In this document: in pieces, positions 41,157 through 49,185 of the stretch
Numbering within the stretch: position 1 is the stretch's first letter
Layout of the letters: every line of letters begins with the position of its first letter
Source of the DNA: an uncultured Oscillospiraceae bacterium
Lineage (GTDB): Bacteria > Bacillota > Clostridia > Oscillospirales > Oscillospiraceae
Assembly: GCA_910585155.1 (NCBI GenBank)
Contig: CAJUEC010000005.1
Span: forward strand, 20,468-84,467
Direction: 5' to 3'
DNA length: 64,000 bases
Notes under the pieces: generated by a model
Databases searched by the model: none
The model's input: the letters and a program-made list of their open reading frames with translations, nothing else
Told to the model about the DNA's origin: nothing
Made by a program: the position numbers and the translations under genes

Positions 41157-41396
41157 CTAAATTCGTTTGATTTTCTTGGGAGGAACGGGGTCGTAAATAA
41201 AGCTCTTCTCCCTGTGGAAGGGGTGGCACCGCAGAACGCGCCACACCGCCAGCAGCCCGCCCTTCACCGCCCCGTGGACCTCCACCGCCTCCAGCGCGTA
41301 GGTGGAGCAGGTGGGGATAAACCGGCAGCAGGGATCCCGATAGGGGGATATGTCCCGCCGGTACCAGCGGATCAGGGCCAACAGCAGCCGTTTCAC
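41157..41396 (-). CDS. yidD: Membrane protein insertion efficiency factor YidD
   Basis: The protein has 79 residues. YRRDISPYRDPCCRFIPTCSTYALEAV is shown in pieces: YRRDISPY, CCRFIPTCSTYALEA and GGLLAVWRVLRCHPF, all YidD hallmarks. It overlaps rnpA by 4 bp. It helps membrane insertion with YidC. Confidence 0.95.
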   Translation of the reverse strand: MKRLLLALIRWYRRDISPYRDPCCRFIPTCSTYALEAVEVHGAVKGGLLAVWRVLRCHPFHREKSFIYDPVPPKKIKRI

Positions 41397-41743
41397 CGGG
41401 AGCTCTCCTTTTTCAGCAGCTCCAGCTTGTCCGCCAGCCTCAGGAAGGACCTCTCCAGCTGGCGGTAATCGCTGGAGGCGGCCCGCACCCGGGCCACCAC
41501 CACCACGTCCCGGCCCCCCAGCACCTGCTCCTCATGGAGGCGGTAGATCTCCCGCAGACGGCGGCGGACCCGGTTCCGCACCACGGCGTGGCCCACCTTG
41601 GTGGACACGGTGAGGCCCAGCCGGTTTTCCCGCTGGCCGTTGCCCCGGACATAGAGGGCCAGGCGGCTGTCGGCGGCGGTTTTTCCCCGGCTGTACGTCC
41701 GGCGGAACAGATGATTTTCCTTGAGCGATACGGTTTTTTTCAT
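41393..41743 (-). CDS. rnpA: Ribonuclease P protein component
   Basis: The protein has 116 residues. The start at 41743 follows GGAGG by 4 bp. LKENHLFRRTYSRGK and the signature VGHAVVRNRVRRRLREIYR are clear. It assists the RNase P RNA in tRNA 5' processing. The rnpB RNA is not in this window. Confidence 0.96.
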   Translation of the reverse strand: MKKTVSLKENHLFRRTYSRGKTAADSRLALYVRGNGQRENRLGLTVSTKVGHAVVRNRVRRRLREIYRLHEEQVLGGRDVVVVARVRAASSDYRQLERSFLRLADKLELLKKESSR

Positions 41744-41842
41744 ACGACCTCCGTTTGGGCGGCACTTTTGGGCCAACGAGGACAGGGGCGAGGGAAAAGC
41801 TCCCGCGCCCCAAGTCGTATCGTTATCCCAATGTGTGCGCCA

Positions 41843-41977
41843 TCAGTGGCTCAGACGGGCGCGGCCCTTGGCGCGGCGCCGGGCCAGAACCTTGCGGCCG
41901 TTGCTGGTGGCCATGCGCTTACGGAAGCCATGGACCTTGGAGCGCTGACGCTTCTTGGGCTGGTAGGTACGAACCAT
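41843..41977 (-). CDS. rpmH: 50S ribosomal protein L34
   Basis: The protein has 44 residues: MVRTYQPKKRQRSKVHGF, RMATSNGRKVLARRRAKG. It is too short for many gene callers but unmistakable. The start at 41977 follows AGGAGG. It leads the rpmH-rnpA-yidD-yidC-khpB series beside dnaA. Confidence 0.97.
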   Translation of the reverse strand: MVRTYQPKKRQRSKVHGFRKRMATSNGRKVLARRRAKGRARLSH

Positions 41978-42084
41978 GCTGGAACACCTCCTGTATAGTT
42001 TGGCGGCTGATCCCGGGGGAGCGCCGCTCTCCACAACGCCTGCCGGCGTGGTTGGCACTTATCGCGCATAATCGCGTATCAAGG

Positions 42085-42113
42085 ATTATACCTTTATTTC
42101 TTTGATCTGTCAA
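42085..42113 (-). promoter_or_regulatory. Promoter of rpmH
   Basis: On the minus strand consensus TTGACA and TATAAT are 17 bp apart. It lies about 108 bp upstream of rpmH. Confidence 0.92.
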
Positions 42114-42273
42114 CAAAAAATCGGCAATATTCTTTTTTCTCCCGGCGGGCACAAGATATTGTGCTTATTTCTTCGTCCCGGCTGATTTCGCCAAAAAAAG
42201 CAGAGATTCCAGCTCCCACCCCGCCAACGCCCGCGGATTGTGCCACCTTTATAAAAAAGAATTGGAAAAGCAC

Positions 42274-42302
42274 TTGTCTGGGACAGTATTTTTTGGTATA
42301 AT
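42274..42302 (+). promoter_or_regulatory. Promoter of dnaA
   Basis: TTGTCT and TATAAT are 17 bp apart, with TGG before the -10. It lies 41 bp before dnaA. The 366 bp between rpmH and dnaA contain these two divergent promoters and no DnaA boxes that I can see. Confidence 0.88.
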
Positions 42303-42343
42303 ATTCTGGTTATGATATTTCGAATTTTAGGAGGCTTCCGCCC

Positions 42344-43663
42344 ATGAGATCGGCTGCCGACGTCTGGGAAAAAGTAAAAAGCCTGATGGAGGGCAGCATG
42401 ACCGCCGTCTCCATCGACACCTGGTTTGGGGATGTGGAGGCCGTGGCCCTGGAGGACACCCGGCTGGTGCTGTGCGTGCCCACCGACTTCAAGCGGAACA
42501 TCATCCGCACCCGGTTCCAGTCCGGGGTGGAGGCGGCACTGAAGGAGCTGTTCTCCTTTGACGTGGACGTGGCTCTGCTCCTCCCGGAGGAGCGGGACGT
42601 CTACACCCGCCAGGCCGCCGCCCCCAGCCCCGCGGGGGGGGACGCGGAGCGCTACACCTTTGAGCGCTTCGTGGTGGGCTCCACCAACCGTTTTGCCTTC
42701 ACCGCCGCGGAGAAGGTGGCCGACGAGCCGGGGGGGGCCTACAACCCCTTGTTTATCTATGGCCAATCCGGCCTGGGCAAGACCCACCTGCTCCACGCCA
42801 TCTCCAACCGGGTGCGGAAGAACTACCCCGGCTATCGGATCATGTACGTTCAAAGCGAGGACTTTGTCAACGAATTCATTAACAACGTCCGCCGGGGCAA
42901 GGATATGCAGGAGTTTCGGGACAAATACCGGCAGGTGGACCTGTTTCTCATGGACGACGTGCAGTTCATCGCGGGCAAGGACTCCAGCGAGGAGGAGCTG
43001 TTCCATACCTTTAATACCCTGTACGAGCAGCGCAAGCAGATTGTGTTCACCTCCGACCGGCCTCCCCACGAGATGCTCCGGCTGGAGCAGCGGCTGCGCA
43101 CCCGGTTTGAGCAGGGCCTGCCCGCCGACATCCAGCCTCCGGACTATGAGACCCGGGTGGCCCTGCTGAAGAACAAATCCCTGGAACGGGGCATCTCCCT
43201 GCCTGACCCGGTGCTGTCCTACGTGGCGGACAACATCACCTCCAATGTGCGGCAGATCGAGGGCGTGGTCAACAAAATCATGGCTTTCCAGGAGCTGATG
43301 GGGGCCCAAGTGGATGTGGAGACTACCATCCGGGCGGTGCGGGACATCCTGCGGGCCAAGGAGAATTTTCTCCCCTCGGCAGACACCATCATCCAGGAGG
43401 TGGCCCGGTTCTACGAGCTGGACGCCGCCGCCCTCCGGGGCCAGAGCCAAAACAAGGAGATCAGCACCGCTAGAAACGTGTGCATGTACATCATCCGGGA
43501 GATGACTCAGCTCTCCCTGGCGGAGATCGGCCAGCAGTTCGGCGGCCGCCACCACTCCACGGTGCTCAATTCCATCAACCGGGTAGAGAAGATGATGAAG
43601 GACCAGCCGGAGCTCACCGAGATCATCCGGGACATCACCAACGCGGTCAATTCCGCCTATTGA
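42344..43663 (+). CDS. dnaA: Chromosomal replication initiator DnaA
   Basis: The protein has 439 residues. Domain I is at the start (WEKVKSLMEGSMTAVSIDTWF). The AAA+ domain has Walker A GQSGLGKTHLLHAI (about 140), LFLMDDVQFIAGK (Walker B) and SDRPPHEM. The C-terminal DNA-binding signature is GGRHHSTVLNSI. Domain II is short (EERDVYTRQAAAPS). It binds boxes in the next spacer to open the origin. Confidence 0.98.
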   Translation: MRSAADVWEKVKSLMEGSMTAVSIDTWFGDVEAVALEDTRLVLCVPTDFKRNIIRTRFQSGVEAALKELFSFDVDVALLLPEERDVYTRQAAAPSPAGGDAERYTFERFVVGSTNRFAFTAAEKVADEPGGAYNPLFIYGQSGLGKTHLLHAISNRVRKNYPGYRIMYVQSEDFVNEFINNVRRGKDMQEFRDKYRQVDLFLMDDVQFIAGKDSSEEELFHTFNTLYEQRKQIVFTSDRPPHEMLRLEQRLRTRFEQGLPADIQPPDYETRVALLKNKSLERGISLPDPVLSYVADNITSNVRQIEGVVNKIMAFQELMGAQVDVETTIRAVRDILRAKENFLPSADTIIQEVARFYELDAAALRGQSQNKEISTARNVCMYIIREMTQLSLAEIGQQFGGRHHSTVLNSINRVEKMMKDQPELTEIIRDITNAVNSAY

Positions 43664-43946
43664 GGCGCCGCCGGAGGCCGCCCCCCTGAACAAGAGGCCC
43701 GTAGGGTCCCCTTTTTGATATCCATATCTTCCACATTTCTGCGGACTGTGGTGTGGAACCATGTGGAAATGTTTTTTTGCCCCCATCCCGCCGTGAAGGC
43801 TGTGCAAATTTTGTGGACCCCCTTGCGGACGGCCAAACTCCTGATATTTCCCGCTTTTCCAGGTTTTCCACATCTTCCGCAGCCCCTATGGACTACTGCG
43901 AAAAATAAACCTCCCTCTCCTAGGAGCGGGAAGAAAGGAACCCCTT
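43664..43946. other. Putative chromosomal replication origin (oriC) between dnaA and dnaN
   Basis: DnaA-box variants are TCTTCCACA (43727-43735), TGTGGAACC (43752-43760), TGTGGAAAT (43762-43770), TGTGGACCC (43812-43820) and TTTTCCACA (43864-43872). After the last box come GGACTACTGC and AAAAATAAA, which may represent a DnaA-trio and unwinding element. No box matches TTATCCACA exactly. Confidence 0.75.
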
Positions 43947-45068
43947 ATGAAATTTTCCTGCGAGAAGGCAATCTTACAGTCTGCCGTCACCACCGCCGGC
44001 CGGGTGGTCGCCTCCAAAAGCTCCATCCAGGCCCTGGAGGGCATTCTGGTAGAGGCGGAGGCCGGAAGCCTTCATCTCAGCGGCTACAACCTGGAGACAG
44101 GGATTGTCACTAAGGTACCCGCCGAGGTGGAGGAAAACGGAGCCATCGTTCTGTCCGCCCGCCTGTTTGGAGAAATTCTCCGGCGTATGCCGGATGATGT
44201 GGTGTCCATCCAGACCACCGCCTCCTGCTCTGTCCACATCCAGTGTGGACCCACCTCCTTTGATATCATGGGCAGCAGTGATGAGGACTTCCCTGAGCTG
44301 CCCTCCGTCAGCGACGGCAAAGGGTTGGCTATCGCCCAGGGGGATCTTCGGGCTATGATTGCCCAGACCATCTTTGCCGTCAGCGATAATGAGAGCCGGC
44401 CCATTCACACCGGCGCCCTCTTCGAGACCGACGGAGAGCGGCTGACCATGGTTGCGGTGGACGGCTACCGGCTGGCCCTGCGCCGGGAGAAGCTGATGGG
44501 GCAGGAGGCCCCGGATCCGCTGTCCTTCGTGGTCCCCGGCGCGGCCCTGAACGAGGTGGAGAAAATCTGCGCGGATTCAGATGCGCCGGTGGCGGTCACC
44601 CAGGGGGAGCGCCATGTCACCTTTGAAATCGGAGACACTCTGCTGGTGGCCCGGCGGCTGGAGGGGGAGTTCCTCAACTACCGCCAGACCATCCCCCAGA
44701 ACAACTCCGTGGTGCTGGAGGCGGAGGCCGCCGACCTTCAGCGGTCCATCGACCGGGCCTCCCTCATCATCAACGACAAGCTGAAGAGCCCCCTTCGGTG
44801 CAAATTTGAAGACGGCTCCCTGTCCATCACCTCCAAAACCGCCATCGGCTCCGCCTTTGACCGCTGCCCCATCTCCGGGGACGGCAAGGGGCTGGAGATC
44901 GGCTTTAACAACCGCTTTCTCATGGAGGCGGTGAAGGCCGCCCCCGCCGACCGAGTGCGGCTGGAGCTGAGCACCGCCACCTCCCCCTGCCTGATCCTGC
45001 CCCAGGAGGGGGAAGGGGATAACTTCCTTTATATGGTGCTTCCGGTGCGTCTGCGGGCGGCGGAATAA
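43947..45068 (+). CDS. dnaN: DNA polymerase III beta sliding clamp
   Basis: The protein has 373 residues: MKFSCEKAILQSAVTTAGRV at the start, LPSVSDGKGLAI, VAVDGYRLALRRE and the C-terminal FLYMVLPVRLR. The three-domain clamp is complete. The ribosome site AAGAAAGGA precedes the ATG. It is the second gene in the dnaA cluster. Confidence 0.98.
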   Translation: MKFSCEKAILQSAVTTAGRVVASKSSIQALEGILVEAEAGSLHLSGYNLETGIVTKVPAEVEENGAIVLSARLFGEILRRMPDDVVSIQTTASCSVHIQCGPTSFDIMGSSDEDFPELPSVSDGKGLAIAQGDLRAMIAQTIFAVSDNESRPIHTGALFETDGERLTMVAVDGYRLALRREKLMGQEAPDPLSFVVPGAALNEVEKICADSDAPVAVTQGERHVTFEIGDTLLVARRLEGEFLNYRQTIPQNNSVVLEAEAADLQRSIDRASLIINDKLKSPLRCKFEDGSLSITSKTAIGSAFDRCPISGDGKGLEIGFNNRFLMEAVKAAPADRVRLELSTATSPCLILPQEGEGDNFLYMVLPVRLRAAE

Positions 45069-45081
45069 GAGGAGATTATCA

Positions 45082-45294
45082 ATGGAAGAGCAGCGTGTGA
45101 AAATTGAGACGGAATATATCAAGCTGGATGCCCTGTTGAAATTTTCCGGCGCGGCGGAGACCGGAGGAGAGGCCAAGCTGGCCGTTCAGGAGGGAGAGGT
45201 CAAGGTCAACGGCGCGGTGTGCACCCTGCGGGGCAAAAAGCTGCGCCCCGGGGACCGGGCGGAGTGGAATGGCCTGGTTCTGGTGGTGGAATGA
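45082..45294 (+). CDS. rlbA: S4-domain RNA-binding protein YaaA/RlbA
   Basis: The protein has 70 residues. An S4 fold (YIKLDALLKFSGAAETGGEA, VQEGEVKVNGAVCTLRGKKL) places it in the family found between dnaN and recF. It acts on or near the large ribosomal subunit. Its stop overlaps the recF start (ATGA). Confidence 0.94.
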   Translation: MEEQRVKIETEYIKLDALLKFSGAAETGGEAKLAVQEGEVKVNGAVCTLRGKKLRPGDRAEWNGLVLVVE

Positions 45295-46400
45295 CGGTCA
45301 ATGAGATCACCCTGGACTTTTTCCGCAACTACGCCCATGGGGAGGCTGTTTTTCACCCTGGGGTCAATGTGATCGTGGGGGAGAACGCCCAGGGCAAGAC
45401 CAACCTGCTGGAGGCCGTGGCCTACCTGTCCTCCGCCGCCTCTCACCGGGCCCGGTATGACCGGGAGCTGATCTGCCAGGGGGTGGACCACGCCTTTCTC
45501 AAGGCGGGGGTCACCAGCCGGGGGCGGGAGATAGTGCTGGAGGCGGACCTCCACCGGGGGACCCGGCGCCAGCTGCGCTCCAACGGGGTGCGGCTGAAGA
45601 CGGCGGCGGAGCTGTCCGGCATCCTGAACACAGTGCTGTTCTGCCCCGAGGATCTGTATCTCATCCGGGAGGGGGCGGAGGCCCGGCGGCGGTTTCTGGA
45701 CAGCTGCATCTGCCAGCTCCGGCCCCGGTATGCCCAGGCTCTGGGGGAGTACCGGCGGCTGTACCAGCACAAGACCCGGATTTTGAAGGACAGTGAACGG
45801 TATCCCTCCCTGCTGGAGGCCCTGGATGACTTCTCCCTGCGGATGGCCCAGTGCGGCGCGGTGATCGTCCACTACCGGGCCCACTTTGTCAAGCGCCTGC
45901 GGGAGGCGGCTCCTGCCATCCATGCCGACTGCTCCGGCGGTCGGGAGCGGCTGGAGCTGCGGTACGAGACGGTGTCCGCCGTCACCGACCCGGAGGCCCC
46001 GCCCAAGGTTCTGCTGCCCCAGCTGCTGGCCCATCAGGAGGCCCACCGGCGGGCGGAGCTGGAGGCCCGGTCCTGCCTGTCCGGCCCCCACAAGGACGAG
46101 CTGGCGGTGGAGATCGACGGCAGCCCGGCGAAGAGCTACGCCTCCCAGGGGCAGACCCGGACGGCGGCGCTGGCGCTGAAGCTGGCGGCCCGGGACATCT
46201 TTCGGCAGGACACGGAGGAATGGCCGGTGCTGCTGCTGGACGACGTGCTCAGCGAGCTGGACCAGCGGCGGCAGGAATTTGTTTTGAACCGCATCACCTC
46301 AGGGCAGGTGTTCATCACCTGCTGCGAGGAGGAAAAGCTGTCCCGCCTGCGGGAGGGGAAGGCGTTTCACGTCAGAGGTGGGGCCCTGTTTCCCGTTTAG
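45291..46400 (+). CDS. recF: DNA replication and repair protein RecF
   Basis: The protein has 369 residues. The Walker A motif is GENAQGKTNLLEAV (about 34-47), the ABC signature region is LSGPHKDELAV with SQGQTRTAALALKLA, and Walker B is LLLDDVLSELD. It loads RecA at gaps. The ATG at 45291 overlaps the preceding stop. Confidence 0.97.
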   Translation: MTVNEITLDFFRNYAHGEAVFHPGVNVIVGENAQGKTNLLEAVAYLSSAASHRARYDRELICQGVDHAFLKAGVTSRGREIVLEADLHRGTRRQLRSNGVRLKTAAELSGILNTVLFCPEDLYLIREGAEARRRFLDSCICQLRPRYAQALGEYRRLYQHKTRILKDSERYPSLLEALDDFSLRMAQCGAVIVHYRAHFVKRLREAAPAIHADCSGGRERLELRYETVSAVTDPEAPPKVLLPQLLAHQEAHRRAELEARSCLSGPHKDELAVEIDGSPAKSYASQGQTRTAALALKLAARDIFRQDTEEWPVLLLDDVLSELDQRRQEFVLNRITSGQVFITCCEEEKLSRLREGKAFHVRGGALFPV

Positions 46401-46447
46401 CGGTCCCCGTATCCTGACCCCCGCGAGGGGAAAAGGAGGCATGGAGG

Positions 46448-46711
46448 ATGTACCTCCATTTAGGCCAAAACGTCATGGTGAGAAACCGGGATATCATCGG
46501 TATCTTCGATCTGGACAACACCACCTGGTCCTTCCGCACCCGCCGCCTTCTGGAGCGGGCGGAGCGGGAGGGGAGGGTGGCGTCCATCGGGGAGGACCTG
46601 CCCCGCTCCTTTGTCCTGGCGGAGGACCGGGCGGGGACGCCCACGGTTTACCTCACCCCCCTCTCCCCGGCGGCGCTGGCCGCCCGGGCGGAGCGAAACA
46701 GCTTTGAATAG
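46448..46711 (+). CDS. remB: Extracellular matrix regulatory protein RemB-like (DUF370)
   Basis: The protein has 87 residues: MYLHLGQNVMVRNRDIIGIF then DLDNTTWSFRTRRLLERAE. This is the YaaB/RemB relative of RemA, usually found between recF and gyrB. In Bacillus it helps activate biofilm matrix genes by binding DNA. Confidence 0.92.
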   Translation: MYLHLGQNVMVRNRDIIGIFDLDNTTWSFRTRRLLERAEREGRVASIGEDLPRSFVLAEDRAGTPTVYLTPLSPAALAARAERNSFE

Positions 46712-46728
46712 ATCAGGAGGATACAAAT

Positions 46729-47154
46729 ATGGATTCCATCGAATATCTGTGGAAGGACCGAAAACGCCGTCTGGGCCTGCCCCTGTCCTTCACCTGCTAC
46801 CGGCTGAGTGAGGACCGGCTGTTTTGTGAGACCGGCCTTCTCAACCTGAAATCTGACGAGGTGCTTCTCTACCGGGTGCAGGACCTGGAGCTGACCATAA
46901 CCCTGGGCCAGCGGCTCTTTGGGGTGGGGACGGTATGCGTCCACTCCTCGGATAAGAGCAGTCCCCACCTGGACCTGAAAAACGTGAAGCGCCCCCGGGA
47001 GGTCAAGGAGCTGATCCACCGGAGCGTGGAGCAGGCCAAGGACCGCCGCCGGATGCGGGCCACGGAGCTGCTGGGCAAGGACGGTCCCGTCTATCACGAT
47101 GAGGATGATCTGGACTTCATTCCGGATGGGGATGACGGGGACGAGATCGATTAA
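46729..47154 (+). CDS. Small PH-domain-like (bPH) protein
   Basis: The protein has 141 residues: LSFTCYRLSEDRLFCETGLL, LLYRVQDLELTITLGQRLFG and KNVKRPREVKELIH match a soluble bacterial PH domain of the YdbS/DUF304 type. An acidic C-terminal tail (DEDDLDFIPDGDDGDEID) follows. The transmembrane helices that normally accompany the domain are absent. It lies between remB and gyrB with short spacers, in the same operon. Confidence 0.8.
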   Translation: MDSIEYLWKDRKRRLGLPLSFTCYRLSEDRLFCETGLLNLKSDEVLLYRVQDLELTITLGQRLFGVGTVCVHSSDKSSPHLDLKNVKRPREVKELIHRSVEQAKDRRRMRATELLGKDGPVYHDEDDLDFIPDGDDGDEID

Positions 47155-47174
47155 GAACTTAGCGGAGGAATATC

Positions 47175-49133
47175 ATGGCTGAAGAGCGTAACGAATTGAA
47201 CGAATTGAACACCACGCAGACCGACCACGAGTACGGCGCGTCGGAGATCCAGGTGCTGGAGGGGCTGGAGGCGGTGCGCAAGCGCCCCGGCATGTATATC
47301 GGCTCCACGTCCAGCTCCGGCTTGCACCACCTGGTGTACGAGATTGTGGACAACGCCATTGACGAGGCGCTGGCGGGCTACTGCGATCACATCACCGTGG
47401 AGATTTTGGAGGGCGATGCAATCAAGGTCACCGACAACGGTCGGGGCGTCCCCGTGGACATACAGGCCCAGACCGGCCGGCCCGCCCTGGAGGTGGTGTA
47501 CACCGTGCTCCACGCCGGCGGCAAATTCGGCGGCGGCGGGTACAAGGTGTCCGGCGGCCTCCACGGCGTGGGCGGCAGCGTGGTCAACGCGCTGAGCGAG
47601 TGGATGGAGGTTCGTGTCCACAAGAATGGGCAGATCTACGAGGTGAAGTTCTCCCGGGGCGGCATGACCCAGGAGATGACCGTGATTGGAGCCACGGACA
47701 GGACGGGCACCGAGGTGGTGTTCAAGCCCGACCCCGAGATGTTTGACGACACGGTATATGACTATGAGACCCTCCACCGCCGGATGCGGGAGCAGGCGTT
47801 TTTGAACGCGGGTGTGCGCATCTTCATCGCTGACCGCCGCCCGGGCCGAGAGCAGGAGGAGGATATGTGCTACCAGGGCGGTATTCGGGAATTCGTCACC
47901 TTCATTAACCAGAACAAGACCCCCCTTCACGACAGCGTGATCTACATGTCCGGCGCAAAAGAGGATTCCATGGCGGAAATTGCCATGCAGTACAGCGAGG
48001 ACAGCTATAACGAAATTATTGTCTCCTTTGCCAACAACGTCCACACCCCGGAGGGCGGCATGCACGAGGAGGGGCTGAAGCGTGCCCTCACCACCGTGCT
48101 CAACGCCTACGGCAAAAAGGCCAGCATCTTCAAGGGGGAGGAGAAGGTGTCCGGCGACGACTGCCGGGAGGGCCTGACCTGCGTCATCTCGGTGAAGCTC
48201 ACCGAGGCCCAGTTTGAGGGCCAGACCAAGGCCAAGCTGGGCAACAGCGAGATGCGCACCCTGGTGAACAACGTGGTGTCCGACAAGCTGGAGCAGTTCC
48301 TGGAGGAGAACCCCTCCGTGGGCAAGGCCATTTTAGAAAAGGCCCTCATGGCCAACCGGGCCCGGGAGGCCGCCCGAAAGGCCCGGGAGAATATCCGCCG
48401 GAAAAACGCCCTGGAGGGCTCCACCCTCCCGGGCAAGCTGTCCGACTGCAACGAGCGCGACCCGGCCCTCACCGAGATCTACATCGTGGAGGGCGATTCC
48501 GCAGGCGGCTCCGCCAAGCAGGGCCGGGACTCCCGGTTCCAGGCCATTCTCCCCCTGTGGGGCAAGATGCTCAACGTGGAGAAGGCCCGGGCGGACAAGA
48601 TCTACGGCAACGACAAGCTCCAGCCCGTGATCACCGCCCTGGGCGCGGGGATCGGGGAGGACTTTGACGAGAACAAGCTGCGCTATCACAAGGTGGTCAT
48701 CATGGCGGATGCCGATGTGGACGGCTCCCACATCCGCACCCTGCTGCTCACCTTCTTCTTCCGGTTCATGCGGCCCCTGATTGAACGGGGCTATGTCTAC
48801 GCCGCCGTACCTCCCCTGTTCAAGCTCACCCGGGGCAAGACGGTGCGGGTGGCCTTCTCCGAGGAGGAGCGGGATAAGATCTCCGCCGAGCTGCGGGGCG
48901 GCAACCCCAACGTAAAGGTGGATATCAGCCGCTTCAAGGGCCTGGGCGAGATGGACTACGAGGAGCTGTGGGAGACCACCATGGACCCGGAGCGCCGCAC
49001 CCTCAAGCGGATCACCATGGAGGACGCGGTGAAGGCGGACGCCATCTTCAACCTGCTCATGGGCGAGAAGGTGGAGCCCCGCCGGGAGTATATCGAACAG
49101 AATGCGTTCCGGGCTGTAAACCTGGATTATTAA
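47175..49133 (+). CDS. gyrB: DNA gyrase subunit B
   Basis: The protein has 652 residues. The GHKL ATPase has EIVDNAIDEALAG, TDNGRGVPVD and GGLHGVGGSVVNAL. The transducer domain follows. The TOPRIM part has EGDSAGGSAKQGRDS and DADVDGSHIRTLLL. The end matches the short Firmicute type. It supercoils DNA with GyrA. Confidence 0.98.
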   Translation: MAEERNELNELNTTQTDHEYGASEIQVLEGLEAVRKRPGMYIGSTSSSGLHHLVYEIVDNAIDEALAGYCDHITVEILEGDAIKVTDNGRGVPVDIQAQTGRPALEVVYTVLHAGGKFGGGGYKVSGGLHGVGGSVVNALSEWMEVRVHKNGQIYEVKFSRGGMTQEMTVIGATDRTGTEVVFKPDPEMFDDTVYDYETLHRRMREQAFLNAGVRIFIADRRPGREQEEDMCYQGGIREFVTFINQNKTPLHDSVIYMSGAKEDSMAEIAMQYSEDSYNEIIVSFANNVHTPEGGMHEEGLKRALTTVLNAYGKKASIFKGEEKVSGDDCREGLTCVISVKLTEAQFEGQTKAKLGNSEMRTLVNNVVSDKLEQFLEENPSVGKAILEKALMANRAREAARKARENIRRKNALEGSTLPGKLSDCNERDPALTEIYIVEGDSAGGSAKQGRDSRFQAILPLWGKMLNVEKARADKIYGNDKLQPVITALGAGIGEDFDENKLRYHKVVIMADADVDGSHIRTLLLTFFFRFMRPLIERGYVYAAVPPLFKLTRGKTVRVAFSEEERDKISAELRGGNPNVKVDISRFKGLGEMDYEELWETTMDPERRTLKRITMEDAVKADAIFNLLMGEKVEPRREYIEQNAFRAVNLDY

Positions 49134-49136
49134 GAA

Positions 49137-49172
49137 GCGCGGAGCCGTCGTGAGCAGGCGCAGCGTGACAGG
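49137..49172 (+). repeat. Intra-operon repeat family 2, minimal copy between gyrB and gyrA
   Basis: GCGCGGAGCCGTCGTGAGCAG is fused directly to GGCGCAGCGTGACA. It has both borders of the longer copies with no interior, followed by the AGGAGG ribosome site of gyrA. Confidence 0.7.
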
Positions 49173-49185
49173 AGGACCCAACTAA

